From NCBI GenBank assembly GCA_964019135.1, contig OZ025248.1, forward strand, positions 68,950,119-69,014,118: a stretch of 64,000 nt of DNA. The letters run 5' to 3'. The position numbers were made by a program, and so were the translations under genes. Each line of letters opens with the position of its first letter. Position 1 is the first letter of the stretch. The notes below the pieces were generated by a model that saw only the letters and a list, made by a program, of their open reading frames with translations, did no database searches and had not been told where the DNA came from. This document shows positions 6,831-17,894 of this stretch, piece by piece. This stretch comes from Arenicola marina. Its lineage: Eukaryota > Annelida > Polychaeta > Arenicolidae.

Positions 6831-9320
6831 ATCCTTCTCAAGTGTTCTAATATTTACCCATTTTGGCAGCGTTTTTTGGCCCGCGGCCGGGGGTCGAAAA
6901 TGAGCGTATACTTCATGGAGTGGGTTGCCGCAAAAAATACCCCTTCTGAACTGATTTTTGCGGTAAAACGCCCCGACCGAGCGGATTTTGGTGGTTAAAA
7001 AGCACGATACGCCCCCCCCCACCCCTCTCCCACACACACACACACATTAACATAACTCCCCGTTGAAATCATAATTACGAACCATGAAGCTGTTGTTGTA
7101 ATCATGGTATGCGATAGATTCAGTACTACGTGAACAAAATAACACAAAGTAAAAGGCTAAAGCAAAGAACAAGACATAACTAGATATATACATCTATATA
7201 TACAGTCTCTCGCGTGTTCATGCCCAGGTAGATCCAGGCACTTTATCGCAAAGATCCACACGTGATAGGGATAAAGTGAAGCGTCGTACGAAACTAAAGC
7301 CCTTCGACGATACGCCGAACAGAACACACAACACAAGCGGTAAAATCCCATTCAGAAGCCAAATCACGTTGCCAACGACTCACGACTACTCGTAACATCA
7401 TTAGCTTAAATACACCCTCGCCATCAGCCATCACCCATGGTCAAGACTCGCAGGCTCAAGTAAGCCGCTCCTACCCTCCCACCCCCCACCACCGCCTCCT
7501 ACACAGGCGCCACTACGCCCGTAACACTATTGATAAAGACTTCGGGACATTCTCGTGGAGCACTTGGAATGACAAACCACACCCTTTGATACATCAGGTG
7601 ACTTTGTGGGGGGTCTAACACCCCACAAAGGCGCTAGGCACGGTACGGGTTTTCGCCTCCGCTATATGCCATGACCACACAATGTAATATTAATAAGAGT
7701 TTACTGCAGAGTCAGGGAGTGGGTATTGCTCTCCATCACTTCACCTCGTGCGTCATATCATATCACGTGGTATGTTACATCCTTGACGTGACACGTGGGA
7801 CTTGTGTGTACCAGTCACGTGACTGTCCGCCTGGCGACAAATGGACATACTAACACGTTTTACGAGGCCATTATATACAGACCATCCAACGCGGTGTCCG
7901 ACGGAACGAACATAAATACACTCGTCTTAGAAGACTCGGTATGAATTTCACATTACAGACGCATTTAATAGGGACGTATTCTGTGTTCATTTACGAGCTT
8001 ATGACACGTCCGAGAGTGTCTGAAAGGTTCGCAACAACCACAAAAAAAGCGTTCGGACGTACGTGGACCCAGGAAGAATAAATTGTTAATCTCATTGTGC
8101 TGTGGTGAGTGGCCAGGCGTAAGGCGGCTGGACAGCGACACTTCCGGCGCCATATCATACAACAAAGAGATAAATACTGCAGTCAGTCTTCCGGTGCACG
8201 TGAACTCTGGGTGTGTGGGGGGGGGGGGGCGGAACGTCACTTCTTTGTTATCACTTTTATCGTTGTTTATTGTTCATATATTATTTCTAGCTGTGTGCGC
8301 ATCTCTGTGTGGCGAGTCAGATGCGTTACCAACGTGCGTGCAATGTGTCCGGGGAGTGTGTTATATACCAAGAATACAGGAAGAGAGTGTCGGCCATTTT
8401 GTTGGGGTGTTTCCCACATGTTGCTGCTCACCGGAGTGTCGTTAATTGTGGGTGTCTCGGCGTCAAGACCATCTCCTGGGAGGATAGTGGACGACATATA
8501 TGTCAATTATGGATTGACAGTGATGTGTCCCTGTGGTCCCCTTGGCAACGCATCAAGCATGCATCCATATGTCGCCATTAAACGAACAAATCTTGTTCCG
8601 CTCCTCTCCCCTGAGGACCGAAACAACAGAAGTTAATACTTTGACAGCGTGGGGACTTTCTTTCTCTCATTCTTGTCCAAGTTGTCTCACATGCCTCGTA
8701 AGCTTACCCCCGTCTAACCGCCCTTAACGCCCCTTACCTACTCTCATCCCTTTCACTCCCACCCCCACCCCTCTCCTCCCACCACCACACCCCAACTCCT
8801 CTTACACCCTCACTCACTCTCTTCCTCTATATCTTGATCCCGGTTGATTCCCGTTGAGTCCCACTTGGCCTTGTATCCAGGGAGACAGTCCGGGGGTATA
8901 TATGCCACTTCCGCTTAGTTACCAGAGGGGGTCGTCAGCAGATGCCTCCCAGGAACCTGGATATGGCACTAATGGGCTTCCGTCGCATACCCAGAGTGTC
9001 CCTGGTGTGTCGCATCGTCCAACTCCTTCTTCCTCTGTCTGGATCGCTAAATGACGAACCTGAATCCCGAAGGACATTCTAAGGCCACGTGCTGCTCGAT
9101 CTGTACTTCACCCCCAACCACCCTCATGGTGCCCAGTCCTAAACCCCCGTCGTGCCCCGGGCGGGGGGGATGGGGGGGGGGGGGGTAATAAATGGGCCAT
9201 TGTGCTTGCTGAAGACGAGCAGAAGCGACCGAAACCTTTCCTCCCTCAAGCATCCTTCTCTTCCGACAAACTTTTCTTAATACGAGTCAAGGACAAGGGG
9301 CTGAATAGGTTTTTATCTGA
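6831..9320. other. Unique sequence, no gene recognised
   Basis: Short open frames occur on both strands, the longest about 175 codons near 8109-8636 and overlapping others. They have no recognisable domain and sit beside homopolymer runs (Gs at 8217-8230 and 9165-9186). Stretches such as 8700-8830 are C- and T-rich. I see no exon structure I can defend. Confidence 0.5.
7031..7046. repeat. (CA)8 microsatellite
   Basis: Eight uninterrupted CA dinucleotides, preceded by a C-rich run at 7010-7030. Confidence 0.9.
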
Positions 9321-9326
9321 GAGAAA

Positions 9327-9470
9327 GGGCTGATAGTGGGCTGCCAGGGCCCAGCAGAGGGCCAGAAGAGCTGTGAGTGAGCTGCCCGGGCCCCAGCAGA
9401 GGGCCAGAAGGGCTGTGGGCGAGCTGCCTGGGCCCCGGCAGAGGGCCAGAAGGGCTGTGAGCGAGCAGAG
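9327..9470. repeat. 42-bp minisatellite, about 3 copies
   Basis: CAGAGGGCCAGAAG recurs at 9355, 9397 and 9439, a 42-bp step. The flanking text GGGCTGTGAGCGAGCTGCC is also shared. Confidence 0.9.
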
Positions 9471-10200
9471 GACGTGATCGCCGACAATGGGGGGTTGAAG
9501 GGGGGGGGGGGCACAATGGGGCGGCATCAGCACGCCTTCCCGTGGCCATCAAATCTTGATCTCGGAGAAATCGTCGCCTAACTCGCGCCTATGAATATTT
9601 GATAGTTGGCGTGCCGGGGGCGGGCCACACCCGGGGGGGGGGGGGTGTGGAGATCCAGGCCCGGTGGTCGGGGCTGGCCGCTGGTCATGTCACCAGGCAA
9701 GGGTCCCACTCCGCCGATTGCTCTAAACCACTCAGCACACCTTAACGACGAAACCCGCGGTCCTCACATGTGACCCCGTCCCTGACCTTGGGCCATGGAA
9801 TCAGTCCTGTATACTTCCGGCTGCAAGCTTCCTGTCTACTTAACCACGTGACATTTACCCTCACCCCCTCCACCCCTCCCCGCCCCCACCCCCCTCCACC
9901 CCACCCCCAGGGCGACCACTGCGTCCCGTCTGGTCTAGTCGAAAATACATTTAGCACAGAGCGTAAACAACATTCCCCAAATTCTACCCTCTTTAGCTCC
10001 CCGCGCCAATGAGGTCTGGTGGGACCCCCGGGCGACTTCTGGTACCCCTGCGACTGCGGGACCCGGGGCGGCTGCTGGCTGGCCAGGGGCTGTAAAACCG
10101 ACTCCCAGGACGGTCGCTGATGGCATTTTATGCGACCTCCCCGATCAGACGCCTCGCCAGCACGGCTCCTAAGTTCCAGTCGGATTGCAGCCTCACGGCA
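9471..10200. other. Unique GC-rich sequence, no gene recognised
   Basis: Contains a G run at 9637-9651 and a C-rich stretch at 9860-9911. Open frames overlap on both strands and have no family resemblance. Confidence 0.5.
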
Positions 10201-10204
10201 GGCA

Positions 10205-10400
10205 GCGGGTGGGGGGGGGGGGGGAGGAAAGGGCACGGGGGTGAGTGGTCAGACAGGGCGGGGGATGAGCGGTCAGGTAGGGCGGGAGGCGGTGAGTGGT
10301 CAGGCAGGGCGTGGGGGGGAGGGCACGGGGGTGAGTGATCAGGCCGGGCGGGGGGCGGTGAGTGGTCAGGCAGGGCGTGGGGGTAGAGGAAATGTCACGA
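10205..10400. repeat. G-rich minisatellite, about 26-bp spacing
   Basis: GTGAGTGGTCAG or close variants recur at about 10240, 10265, 10292, 10332 and 10358 between runs of G. The plus strand has many GGG or longer runs and so has G-quadruplex potential. Confidence 0.75.
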
Positions 10401-10424
10401 GGGTGAATGGTCAGGGTTAGAGGT

Positions 10425-11365
10425 CAAGGGGAGGGCGGCGCGAAAGGGAAGGCAGGTTTAATATCGGGAAAGCCATGGCGTCTAAAGTTATGTAGTACTT
10501 CCAAACTTTATGTCAAACTTTAAGCAAGCTACACAGGCAGTGCAGTGATATGAATTATTTGACGCCTCCCGCCGCAGTGACCCACACTCGCGGGCTGTCA
10601 CAAGTATAACTTGGCCGGTCTCATCACGTAATACATATAATATCAGCTTAGCTGTTATTAAAATGACCTGATGCCCTCAGGTGTAACTTTAAGACGACAT
10701 TACGACCATAGCTTTCCTTCATCGCATTTTCGATATTTATCAGCAGGCCGATCGCCTGCATGTATGGTACCAAGCAGTACCCCATCACCCCAGTCACGCG
10801 CCGTTACAACGGGTAGACAGCAAACGTGCATGGTGCGGCCGGCAAGATGGCTGTTGGTCGATTGTGCTGCCGCCCACACGTACCCCAAGACGGCCAGACA
10901 GATTTATAATAAGGAAGGTGCCGGTGGGCGAGTCCTTGTGTCCCGGCTGATGGCACCTTGAGTACCGGGCTAGAGCCATTGATTTCGGCCCTGCCCCTTC
11001 ACGGTTTTGGCAGCGGCCTTTTCTGTAAACACATGTTTATGGTTCGTTGAGTGGTCACCGTACGGGGAATGTCTGCTCCGTCCAGCGGTCACGCCCCTAT
11101 CTCCCAATCTATCTCCCTATCCACGTCCTTATCTGTCTCACACAAGCTCCCCGTATCGTTGTAATTAACTGGCGAAAATGCCTCTCGTGCCTTCATTAGC
11201 GCCCCCTAGTGGCGAGGAAGTACTTGGCGGCGATGGGTCTTCTAGGGTCACGTGACTGGAAACGGGGGACAAAAGCCAAATGCTAACATACGGCACCATC
11301 AGGCTTCCGGGGTAGTGCCCCCCCCCCCCACCAGGTTCATGTGAAAGTCCGAGTGCCCCCCCCCC
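10425..11365. other. Unique sequence, no gene recognised
   Basis: Mixed composition with a C run at 11317-11329. The only item of note is a CTCF-like site at 11197-11212. Confidence 0.5.
11197..11212 (-). promoter_or_regulatory. CTCF-like motif (full consensus match)
   Basis: The minus strand reads CCACTAGGGGGCGCTA, which fits CC[AG][CG][CT]AG[AG][GT]GGC[AG][CG]T[AG] at all 16 positions. It lies about 170 bp before the 28-bp array. Binding is not shown by sequence alone. Confidence 0.55.
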
Positions 11366-11374
11366 CCCACGTCT

Positions 11375-11945
11375 AAAGCTGCTTCAAGCCTGAAACCCTC
11401 CCCGCTGTCCTTCAAGCCTGACCCCTTCTCTGATGTCCTTCAAGCCTGACCCCCTCTCTGCTGTCCTTCAAGCCTGACCCCCTCTCTGCTGTCCTTCAAG
11501 CCTGACCCCCTCCCTGCTGTCCTTCAAGCCTGAAACCCTCCCCGCTGTCCTTCAAGCCTGACCCCCTCCCTGCTGTCCTTCAAGCCTGACCCCCTCCCTG
11601 CTGTCCTTCAAGCCTGACCCCCTCCCTGCTGTCCTTCAAGTCTGACCCTCTCCCTGCTGTCCTTCAAGTGTGATCCCCTCCCTGCTCTCCTTCAAGCCTG
11701 ACCCACTCCCTGCTTTCCTTCAAGTCTGACCCCCTCCCTGCTGTCTTTCAGGTCAAGCCTGACCCACTCCCTGCTGTCCTTCAAGCCTGACCCACTCCCT
11801 GCTGTCCTTCAAGTCTGACCCCCTCCCTGCTGTCCTTCAAGTCTGACCCCCTCCCTGCTGTCCTTCAAGCCTGACCCACTCCCTGCTGTCCTTCAAGCCT
11901 GACCCCCTCCCTGCTGTCCCTCAAGCCTGACCCCCCTCCCTGCTC
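11375..11945. repeat. 28-bp minisatellite, about 20 copies
   Basis: The unit contains GTCCTTCAAGCCTGACC and CTCCCTGCT. The step is 28 bp (for example 11521 to 11549). The plus strand is pyrimidine-rich. Variants include AAGTCTG for AAGCCTG and a 7-bp longer copy near 11750. Confidence 0.95.
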
Positions 11946-12199
11946 TTGTATGAGCAGCGTGTCCGCCACGACATGGGTTCTGTGCGGGTTGCACGACTTC
12001 ATTACTCGGTCCGTCCCGAGGCGGGGTCTATGTGTCGTGGCAGCGGGACTCGCGACTCGAGGAAGGAAAGAGTCCGACGCAGCATGCATGCGAACAACTA
12101 GAGAGCGGCCACCTTTCCTCTACAGTACACCCACGAAGGCAGTGGGCGTTCCCCGTGTGACAATAGGGCAGAGCATCCGTTACCAGTAAGAACCTCAAG

Positions 12200-12540
12200 G
12201 CCGTTATGGGTCTCGTCGAGGGAGGGTCAGTCGTTATGGGTGTCATAGAGGGAGGGTCGTTATGGGCGTCATGGAGGGAGGGTCGTTATGGGTGTCATAG
12301 AGGGACGGTCGTTATGGGTGTCATGGGGGGTGGGTCGCCATGGGTGTCATAGCGGGAAGGTCGTTATGGGCGTCATGGAGGGAGGTCGTTATGGGTGTCA
12401 TAGAGGGACGGTCGTTATGGGTGTAATAAAGGGAAGGTCGTTATGGTGTGATAGAAGGAGGGTCGTTATGGCTGTCATGGAGGGAGGTCGTTATGGGCCT
12501 CATAGAGACCGGGTCGTTATGGGTGTCATGGAGGGAAGCC
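12200..12540. repeat. 26-bp minisatellite, about 13 copies
   Basis: The unit has GTCGTTATGGGTGTCATAGA followed by GGGAGG, with 25-27 bp copies (12256 to 12282 is 26). Confidence 0.93.
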
Positions 12541-12559
12541 GGTGATAGAGGAGTGGTGA

Positions 12560-12680
12560 TTACGGTGACAGAGGAAGGGTCCTTGGGGGGCGGTGATAGA
12601 GGGAGGGGCCTTGGGGGGCGGTGATAGAGGGAGGGGCCTTGGGGGGCGGTGATAGAGGGAGGGCCATTGGGGGAATGTGA
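12560..12680. repeat. 28-bp G-rich minisatellite, about 4 copies
   Basis: GGTGATAGAGGGAGGGGCC then TTGGGGGGC repeats with a 28-bp step (12603, 12631). It directly follows the 26-bp array and shares GATAGAGGGAGGG, so it may derive from it. Confidence 0.9.
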
Positions 12681-12689
12681 CAGACTGAG

Positions 12690-13580
12690 AGCCTTCTAGC
12701 TGGCGATAAATACCAAACACGGTACACCACTGTTAAGTGCAAACAATTCTTCATTAAAGAACGAAATGACAATTGTGCACGTCATGTACCTCAAGATGAG
12801 CAGTGAATATAGACATTCCGTGAGGTGATGGATGCGAGCCATTGTATCGTGGGTGGTTTGCGCTGCGGGGAGAATGACTATATCCTGGTCTCAAGTCCAG
12901 CCCCATCTCCGCCAAAGCTCGGTCAATAATGGCGGTGGGTTGGAGTGAGGTGCAAGCCGAATGAGGACCTTTGCCGCATCACCCCACGTAACTCAGCGCT
13001 CCGGCAGGCAGGCTAATGACGCAGGATTGGGCCGTTGTTTATTGTGAAGGTTCCTCGGTTCAGAGGTCAGGAAGAAGGTTACCTTGCATCTTCCGTCTCT
13101 ATCAACCTCCCGCAACTCTGCACAGAGCCACTTGGCATAGTTTTTTATACTTTGTCGGGAGCCTTTGGTCGGTATCAACTGCTCAGCAGAGGCCTGTGTC
13201 AGTGTGCAAATGGAAGAAAAATATGGAAAAGGAACGCTTCCATTAAAGGGAAAAAGCTTTTGAAATTCTCGGCTACATCTAATCAGTAGCTGCTTGCTTT
13301 TTCGCACTTCACTATTGGTTTCTTTCTGACTGGCGGCGTGGAGGCTGTTTACTGTATTGATTGACTTTTTTTATATCCCTGGTGAGGCTTGTACTCAGGT
13401 TTTTGTCTTCATTCGAATGGATGGGAAAACGGAAGTTCAATGCTAAGGGACGCCTACTGACCTCTAAAGACCTTTTGACCTCTGGAGGCATGCGGGACAT
13501 GGTTCGTCTACAGAGCGTCTCAGCGCCCGCTGAGTGCGCTAACAATTGTCACCATGGTGACGACCAGAGCTGCTTAACTC
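12690..13580. other. Unique sequence, no gene recognised
   Basis: Mixed composition. Overlapping short frames on both strands lack any domain. Nothing repeated or motif-like beyond scattered E-box-type words was seen. Confidence 0.5.
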
Positions 13581-13584
13581 TAAG

Positions 13585-14190
13585 CAGGTTCTCTCTGTTG
13601 GTTGTGGTGATAGGTTATTTCTGCTGGTTGTGGCAACAGGTTCTCTCTGCTGGTTGTGGTGATAGGTTATTTCTGCTGGTTCTGGCAACAGGTTCTCCCT
13701 GCTGGTTGTGGTGATAGGTTATTTCTGCTGGTTGTGGCAACAGGTTCTCTCTGCTGGTTGTGGTGATAGGTTATTTCTGCTGGTTGTGGCAACAGGTTCT
13801 CTCTGCTGGTTGTGGTGATAGGTTATTTCTGCTGGTTGTGGCAACAGGTTCTCCCTGCTGGTTGTGGCAACAGGTTCTCTCTGTTAGTTGTGGTAATAGA
13901 TTATTTCCGCTGGTTGTGACAATAGGTTTTCTCTGTTGGCTGTGGCAACAGCTTCTCCCTGTTGGTTGTGACAACCAGTTCCCTCTGCTGGTTGTGGCAA
14001 CAGGTTCTCTCTGCTGGTTGTGGTAATAGGTTATTTCTGCTGGTTGTGGCAACAGGTTCCCTTTGCTGGTTGCGGCAACAGGTTCTCTCTGCTGGTTGTG
14101 GTAATAGGTTATTACTGCTGGTTGTGGCAACAGGTTCTCTCTGCTGGTTGTGGTAACAGGTTTGCTCTGCTGGTTGTGACAACGGGTTCT
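13585..14190. repeat. 26-bp minisatellite with 52-bp dimer pattern
   Basis: The core CTGCTGGTTGTGG recurs every 26 bp. Two monomer types alternate in much of the array: one ends in GATAGGTTATTT, the other in CAACAGGTTCTCT. This gives a 52-bp higher-order step, clearest at 13590-13860. Later copies mix both types less regularly. Confidence 0.93.
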
Positions 14191-14469
14191 TCTCTGTGTT
14201 GTAACCGAAGGATTTTCATGCCTGTTGGAAAGACTGTTGCGTCACACCCTGTTAGCCGTCTTTCTTATGTGTTCCTGCTCCTTTTACAAATGGCCACCAT
14301 GCCTGCTGCACCCGTATCAAGGAACCGTGTTCGTGTAGATTAGAAAATAAAACTACAACTGTAGGAATGTGTCGGAGAACAAGAAGTGACGGTGGATGTT
14401 AGGGGACACGCTGGGATGTGGGCGAGGCGAGGTATAGCAGCATGTCGGGGTCTCTATCCCTGCGGGGGT

Positions 14470-14640
14470 GGGGGTGGGGTGGTGGGGTGGGGTGGATTGG
14501 GGTCGCCCTGTCCCGGCGGGGTTGGGTCGGGGTTGGGTGGGGTGAGTTGTGGGGTGGGGGTCGCCCTGTCCCGGCGGGGTTGGGTGGGGTGAGTGGCGGT
14601 GTGGGTCGGGGTCTCCTCCCTGCCCTGGGGGAAACGCTGG
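14470..14640. repeat. G-rich 58-bp duplication
   Basis: GGTCGCCCTGTCCCGGCGGG occurs twice with a 58-bp step (about 14501 and 14559), followed by a decayed third copy. Runs of GGGG are frequent on the plus strand. Confidence 0.75.
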
Positions 14641-14904
14641 TCGTGGGGCGGGGGGCGGCCGTGTGGGTCGATTGGGGTCTTCCTGTCCTCTCCAGGCGGA
14701 CGGCGGCGGGAGAGGGGGGGGGGGGGGTGGGCAGCCTGCACGGCCGCCCTCTGTTCTAATGATCCCCGTGACCAGGTTGTCGTGGCCATCACCGGAAGGG
14801 GTGAAACGCCACGCGACCGGGTCAGCCGCCCAGCCTCCCAGGACCGCTTTGGGGATTAAACGCGAGGGGGGCGGGGCGGGGCGGGGTGGAGGAGGGGGGG
14901 TGCC

Positions 14905-17215
14905 GCGATTCCTAAGGGGTGGACACGAAGGAGCGAGGGTAGGCAGAGGGGAGGGGTGATGTTGCTAAAGGGTGGAAACGAACGAGTAAGAGTAAACAGA
15001 GCGGAGGGGCGGGGTTGCTAAGGGGTGGACACGAAGGGGCGAGGGTGCGCAGAGGGGAGGGGCGGGGTTGCTAAGGGGTGGACACGAAGGAGCGAGGGTG
15101 GGCTGAGGGGAGGGGGGGAGGTTGCTAAGGGGTGGACACGAAGGGGCGAGGGTGCGCAGAGGGGAGGGGCGGGGTTGCTAAGGAGAGGACACGAAGGGGC
15201 CAGGGTGCGCAGAGGGAAGGGGCGGGGTTGCTAAGGGGTGCACACGAAGGAGCGAGGGTGGGCTGAGGGGAGGGGGGAAGGTTGCTAAGGGGTGGACACG
15301 AAGGGGCGAGGGTGGGCAGAAGGGAGGGGCGGGGTTGCTAAGGGGTGGACACGAAGGGGCGAGGGTGGGCTGAGTGGGGGGGAGGTTGCTAAGGGGTGGA
15401 CACGAAGGGGCGAGGGTGGGCAGAGGGGAGGGGTGGGGTTGCTAAGGGGTGGACAAGAAGGAGCGAGGGTGGGAAGAGGGGAGGGGTGGGGTTGCTAAGG
15501 GGTGGACACGAAGGGGCGAGGGTGGGCAGAGGGGAGGGGTGGGGTTGCTAAGGGGTGGACACGAAGGAGCGAGGGTGGGCTGAGGGGAGGGGGGTTGCTA
15601 AGGGGTGGACACGAAGGAGTAAGAGTGGACAGAGCGGAGGGGCGGGGTTGTTAAGGGGTGGACACGAAGGGGCGAGGGTGGGCAGAGGGGGGGCTTGCTA
15701 AGGGGTGGAAACGAAGGGGCGAGGGTGGGCAGAGGGGGGGGGGTTGCTAAGGGGTGGACACGAAGGGGCGAGGGTGGGCAGAGGGGGGGGGTTGCTAAGA
15801 GGTGGACACGAAGGAGCGAGGGTGGGCTGAGGGGAGGGGGGTTGCTAAGGGGTGGACACGAAGGCGTAAGAGTGGACAGAGCGGAGGGGCGGGGTTGCTA
15901 AGGGGTGGACACGAAGGGGCGAGGGTGGGCAGAGTGGGGGGGAGGTTGCTAAGGGGTGGACACGAAGGGGCGAGGGTGGGCAGAGGGGAGGGGTGGGGTT
16001 GCTAAGGGGAGGACACGAAGGAGCGAGGGTGGGCAGAGGGGAGGGGTGGGGTTGCTAAGGGGTGGACACGAAGGGGCGAGGGTGGGCAGAGGGGAGGGGT
16101 GGGGTTGCTAAGGGGTGGACACGAAGGGGCGAGGGTGGGCAGAGGGGGGGTTGTTAAGGGGTGGATACGAAGGGGCGAGGGCGCGCAGAGGGGAGGGGCG
16201 GAGTTGCTAAGGGGTGGACACGAAGGGGCGAGGGTGGGCAGAGGGGGGGGGGGTTGCTATGGGGTGGAAACGAAGGAGTAAGAGTGGACAGAGGGGAGGG
16301 GTGGGGTTGCTAAGGGGTGGACACGAAGGGGCGAGGGTGGGCAGAGGGGGGGGGGGGGTTGTTAAGGGGTGGACACGAAGGGGCGAGGGCGCGCAGAGGG
16401 GAGGGGCGGAGTTGCTAAGGGGTGGACACGAAGGGGCGAGGGTGGGCAGCGGGGGGTGGGGGTTGCTAAGGGGTGGAAACGAAGGAGTAAGAGTGGACAG
16501 AGGGGAGGGGTGGGGTTGCTAAGGGGTGGACACGAAGGGGCGAGGGTGGGCAGAGGGGGGGCGGGCTTGCTAAGGGCTGGACATGAAGGAGTAAGAGTGG
16601 AAATAGCGGTGGGGCGGGATTGCTAAGGGGAGGACACCAAGGGGCGAGGGTGCGCAGAGGGGAGGGGCGGGGTTGCTAAGGGGTGGACACGAAGGAGTAA
16701 GAGTGGAAAGAGCGGAGGGGCGGGGTTGCTAAGGGGAGGACACGAAGGGGCGAGGGTGGGCAGAGGGGAGGGGTGGGGTTACTGAGGGGTGGACACGAAG
16801 GGGCGAGGGTGGGCAGAGGGGAGGGGCGGGGTTGCTAAGGGGTGGACACGAAGGAGTAAGAGTGGAAAGAGCGGAGGGGCGGGGTTGCTAAGGGGAGGGC
16901 ACGAAGGGGCAAGGGTGCGCATAGAGGGGAAGGGCGGGGTTGCTAAGGGGTGGACACGAAGGGACAAGGGTGCCCAGAGGGGAGGAGTGGGGTTGCTAAG
17001 GGGTGGAAACGAAGGAGTAAGAGTGGACAGAGCGGAGGGGCGGGGTTGCTAAGGGGGGGACACGAAGGGGCGAGGGTGCGCAGAGGGGAGGGGCGGGGTT
17101 GCTCAGGGGTGGACACGACAGGAGCAAGGGTGCGCAGAGGGGAGGGGCGGGGTTGCTAAGGGGTGGATACGAAAGGAGCGAGGGTGGGCAGAGCGGGAGC
17201 GGCGGGGGTGGATGT
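14905..17215. repeat. Purine-rich minisatellite, 48-54 bp units, about 45 copies
   Basis: The unit has GTTGCTAAGGGGTGGACACG, AAGGGGCGAGGGTG and GCAGAGGGGAGGGG. Lengths vary because G runs expand and shrink. Subtypes differ at AAGGAGTAAGAGTGGA versus AAGGGGCGAGGGTG and recur in mixed order. The plus strand is strongly purine-biased for 2.3 kb. Confidence 0.95.
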
Positions 17216-17219
17216 AGAG

Positions 17220-17890
17220 GGTTGAGTCGCTCACGTCGGGGTCTCTGTAGTGGTGACGAACTGGCCTCCGTCTTGGCATGGACTCGGCATGTTCTCTGGA
17301 GGAGGAAGAGGTACATGCTCCTTACATATTCCCTCCAGCTTTCACTGCTTATCTACGGGCAGGTCATAGCGCGTGGTACGGTCGTCTTTCACCAAGGATG
17401 GCGAATTAGTGACAATGATAAATGCTGTTTATTGTGATGAAGTGAAAAACCATGGCTAATATATGCTATCTGATTGCACGGCAGTTGCGAAAAAGATGTC
17501 GGGCAAGTATCTCATAGCATGCAAAGTATCTTTAATTGGGGGGACGTCCTATTTGGGTTACAAAATTGCATTGAAAACAGATCTATTTATTTGCTACCTG
17601 CTCTACAAAATGTGGCTAATGGGAATTTAATGAAAATAGAATTTAAATACATCAACTGATGCAATTACACAACTGCTCTACAGAACTACAAAAGATATAA
17701 GAAGGGTTTTGAATCATGTTTCAATCCATATAGCAGATGCTAATGGTACCCGTATATAGATTATTTTCTTTTTATGTCTACATGCATTTGACAGATTTTT
17801 GTGCAATAAATACATGAAAGAATGACCTACAAGTAGTATAACAATGCCGTACACGTAAACAGCAATGATATATATTGAGATAATAATGAC
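17220..17890. other. Unique AT-richer sequence, no gene recognised
   Basis: A lower-GC island between two large arrays. Open frames are at most about 110 codons and extend into the array. No transposon motif was found. Confidence 0.5.
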
Positions 17891-17894
17891 GTAC

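Noticed and set aside
6609..7043. 144-codon minus-strand frame taken as a whole gene
   Set aside because: Only the part at 6640-6830 resembles a LINE; the N-terminal half is C/G-run and unique sequence read through by chance.
8109..8636. Frame of 175 codons in unique DNA
   Set aside because: It overlaps several other frames in the same interval, passes a homopolymer G run, and has no recognisable domain or splice structure.
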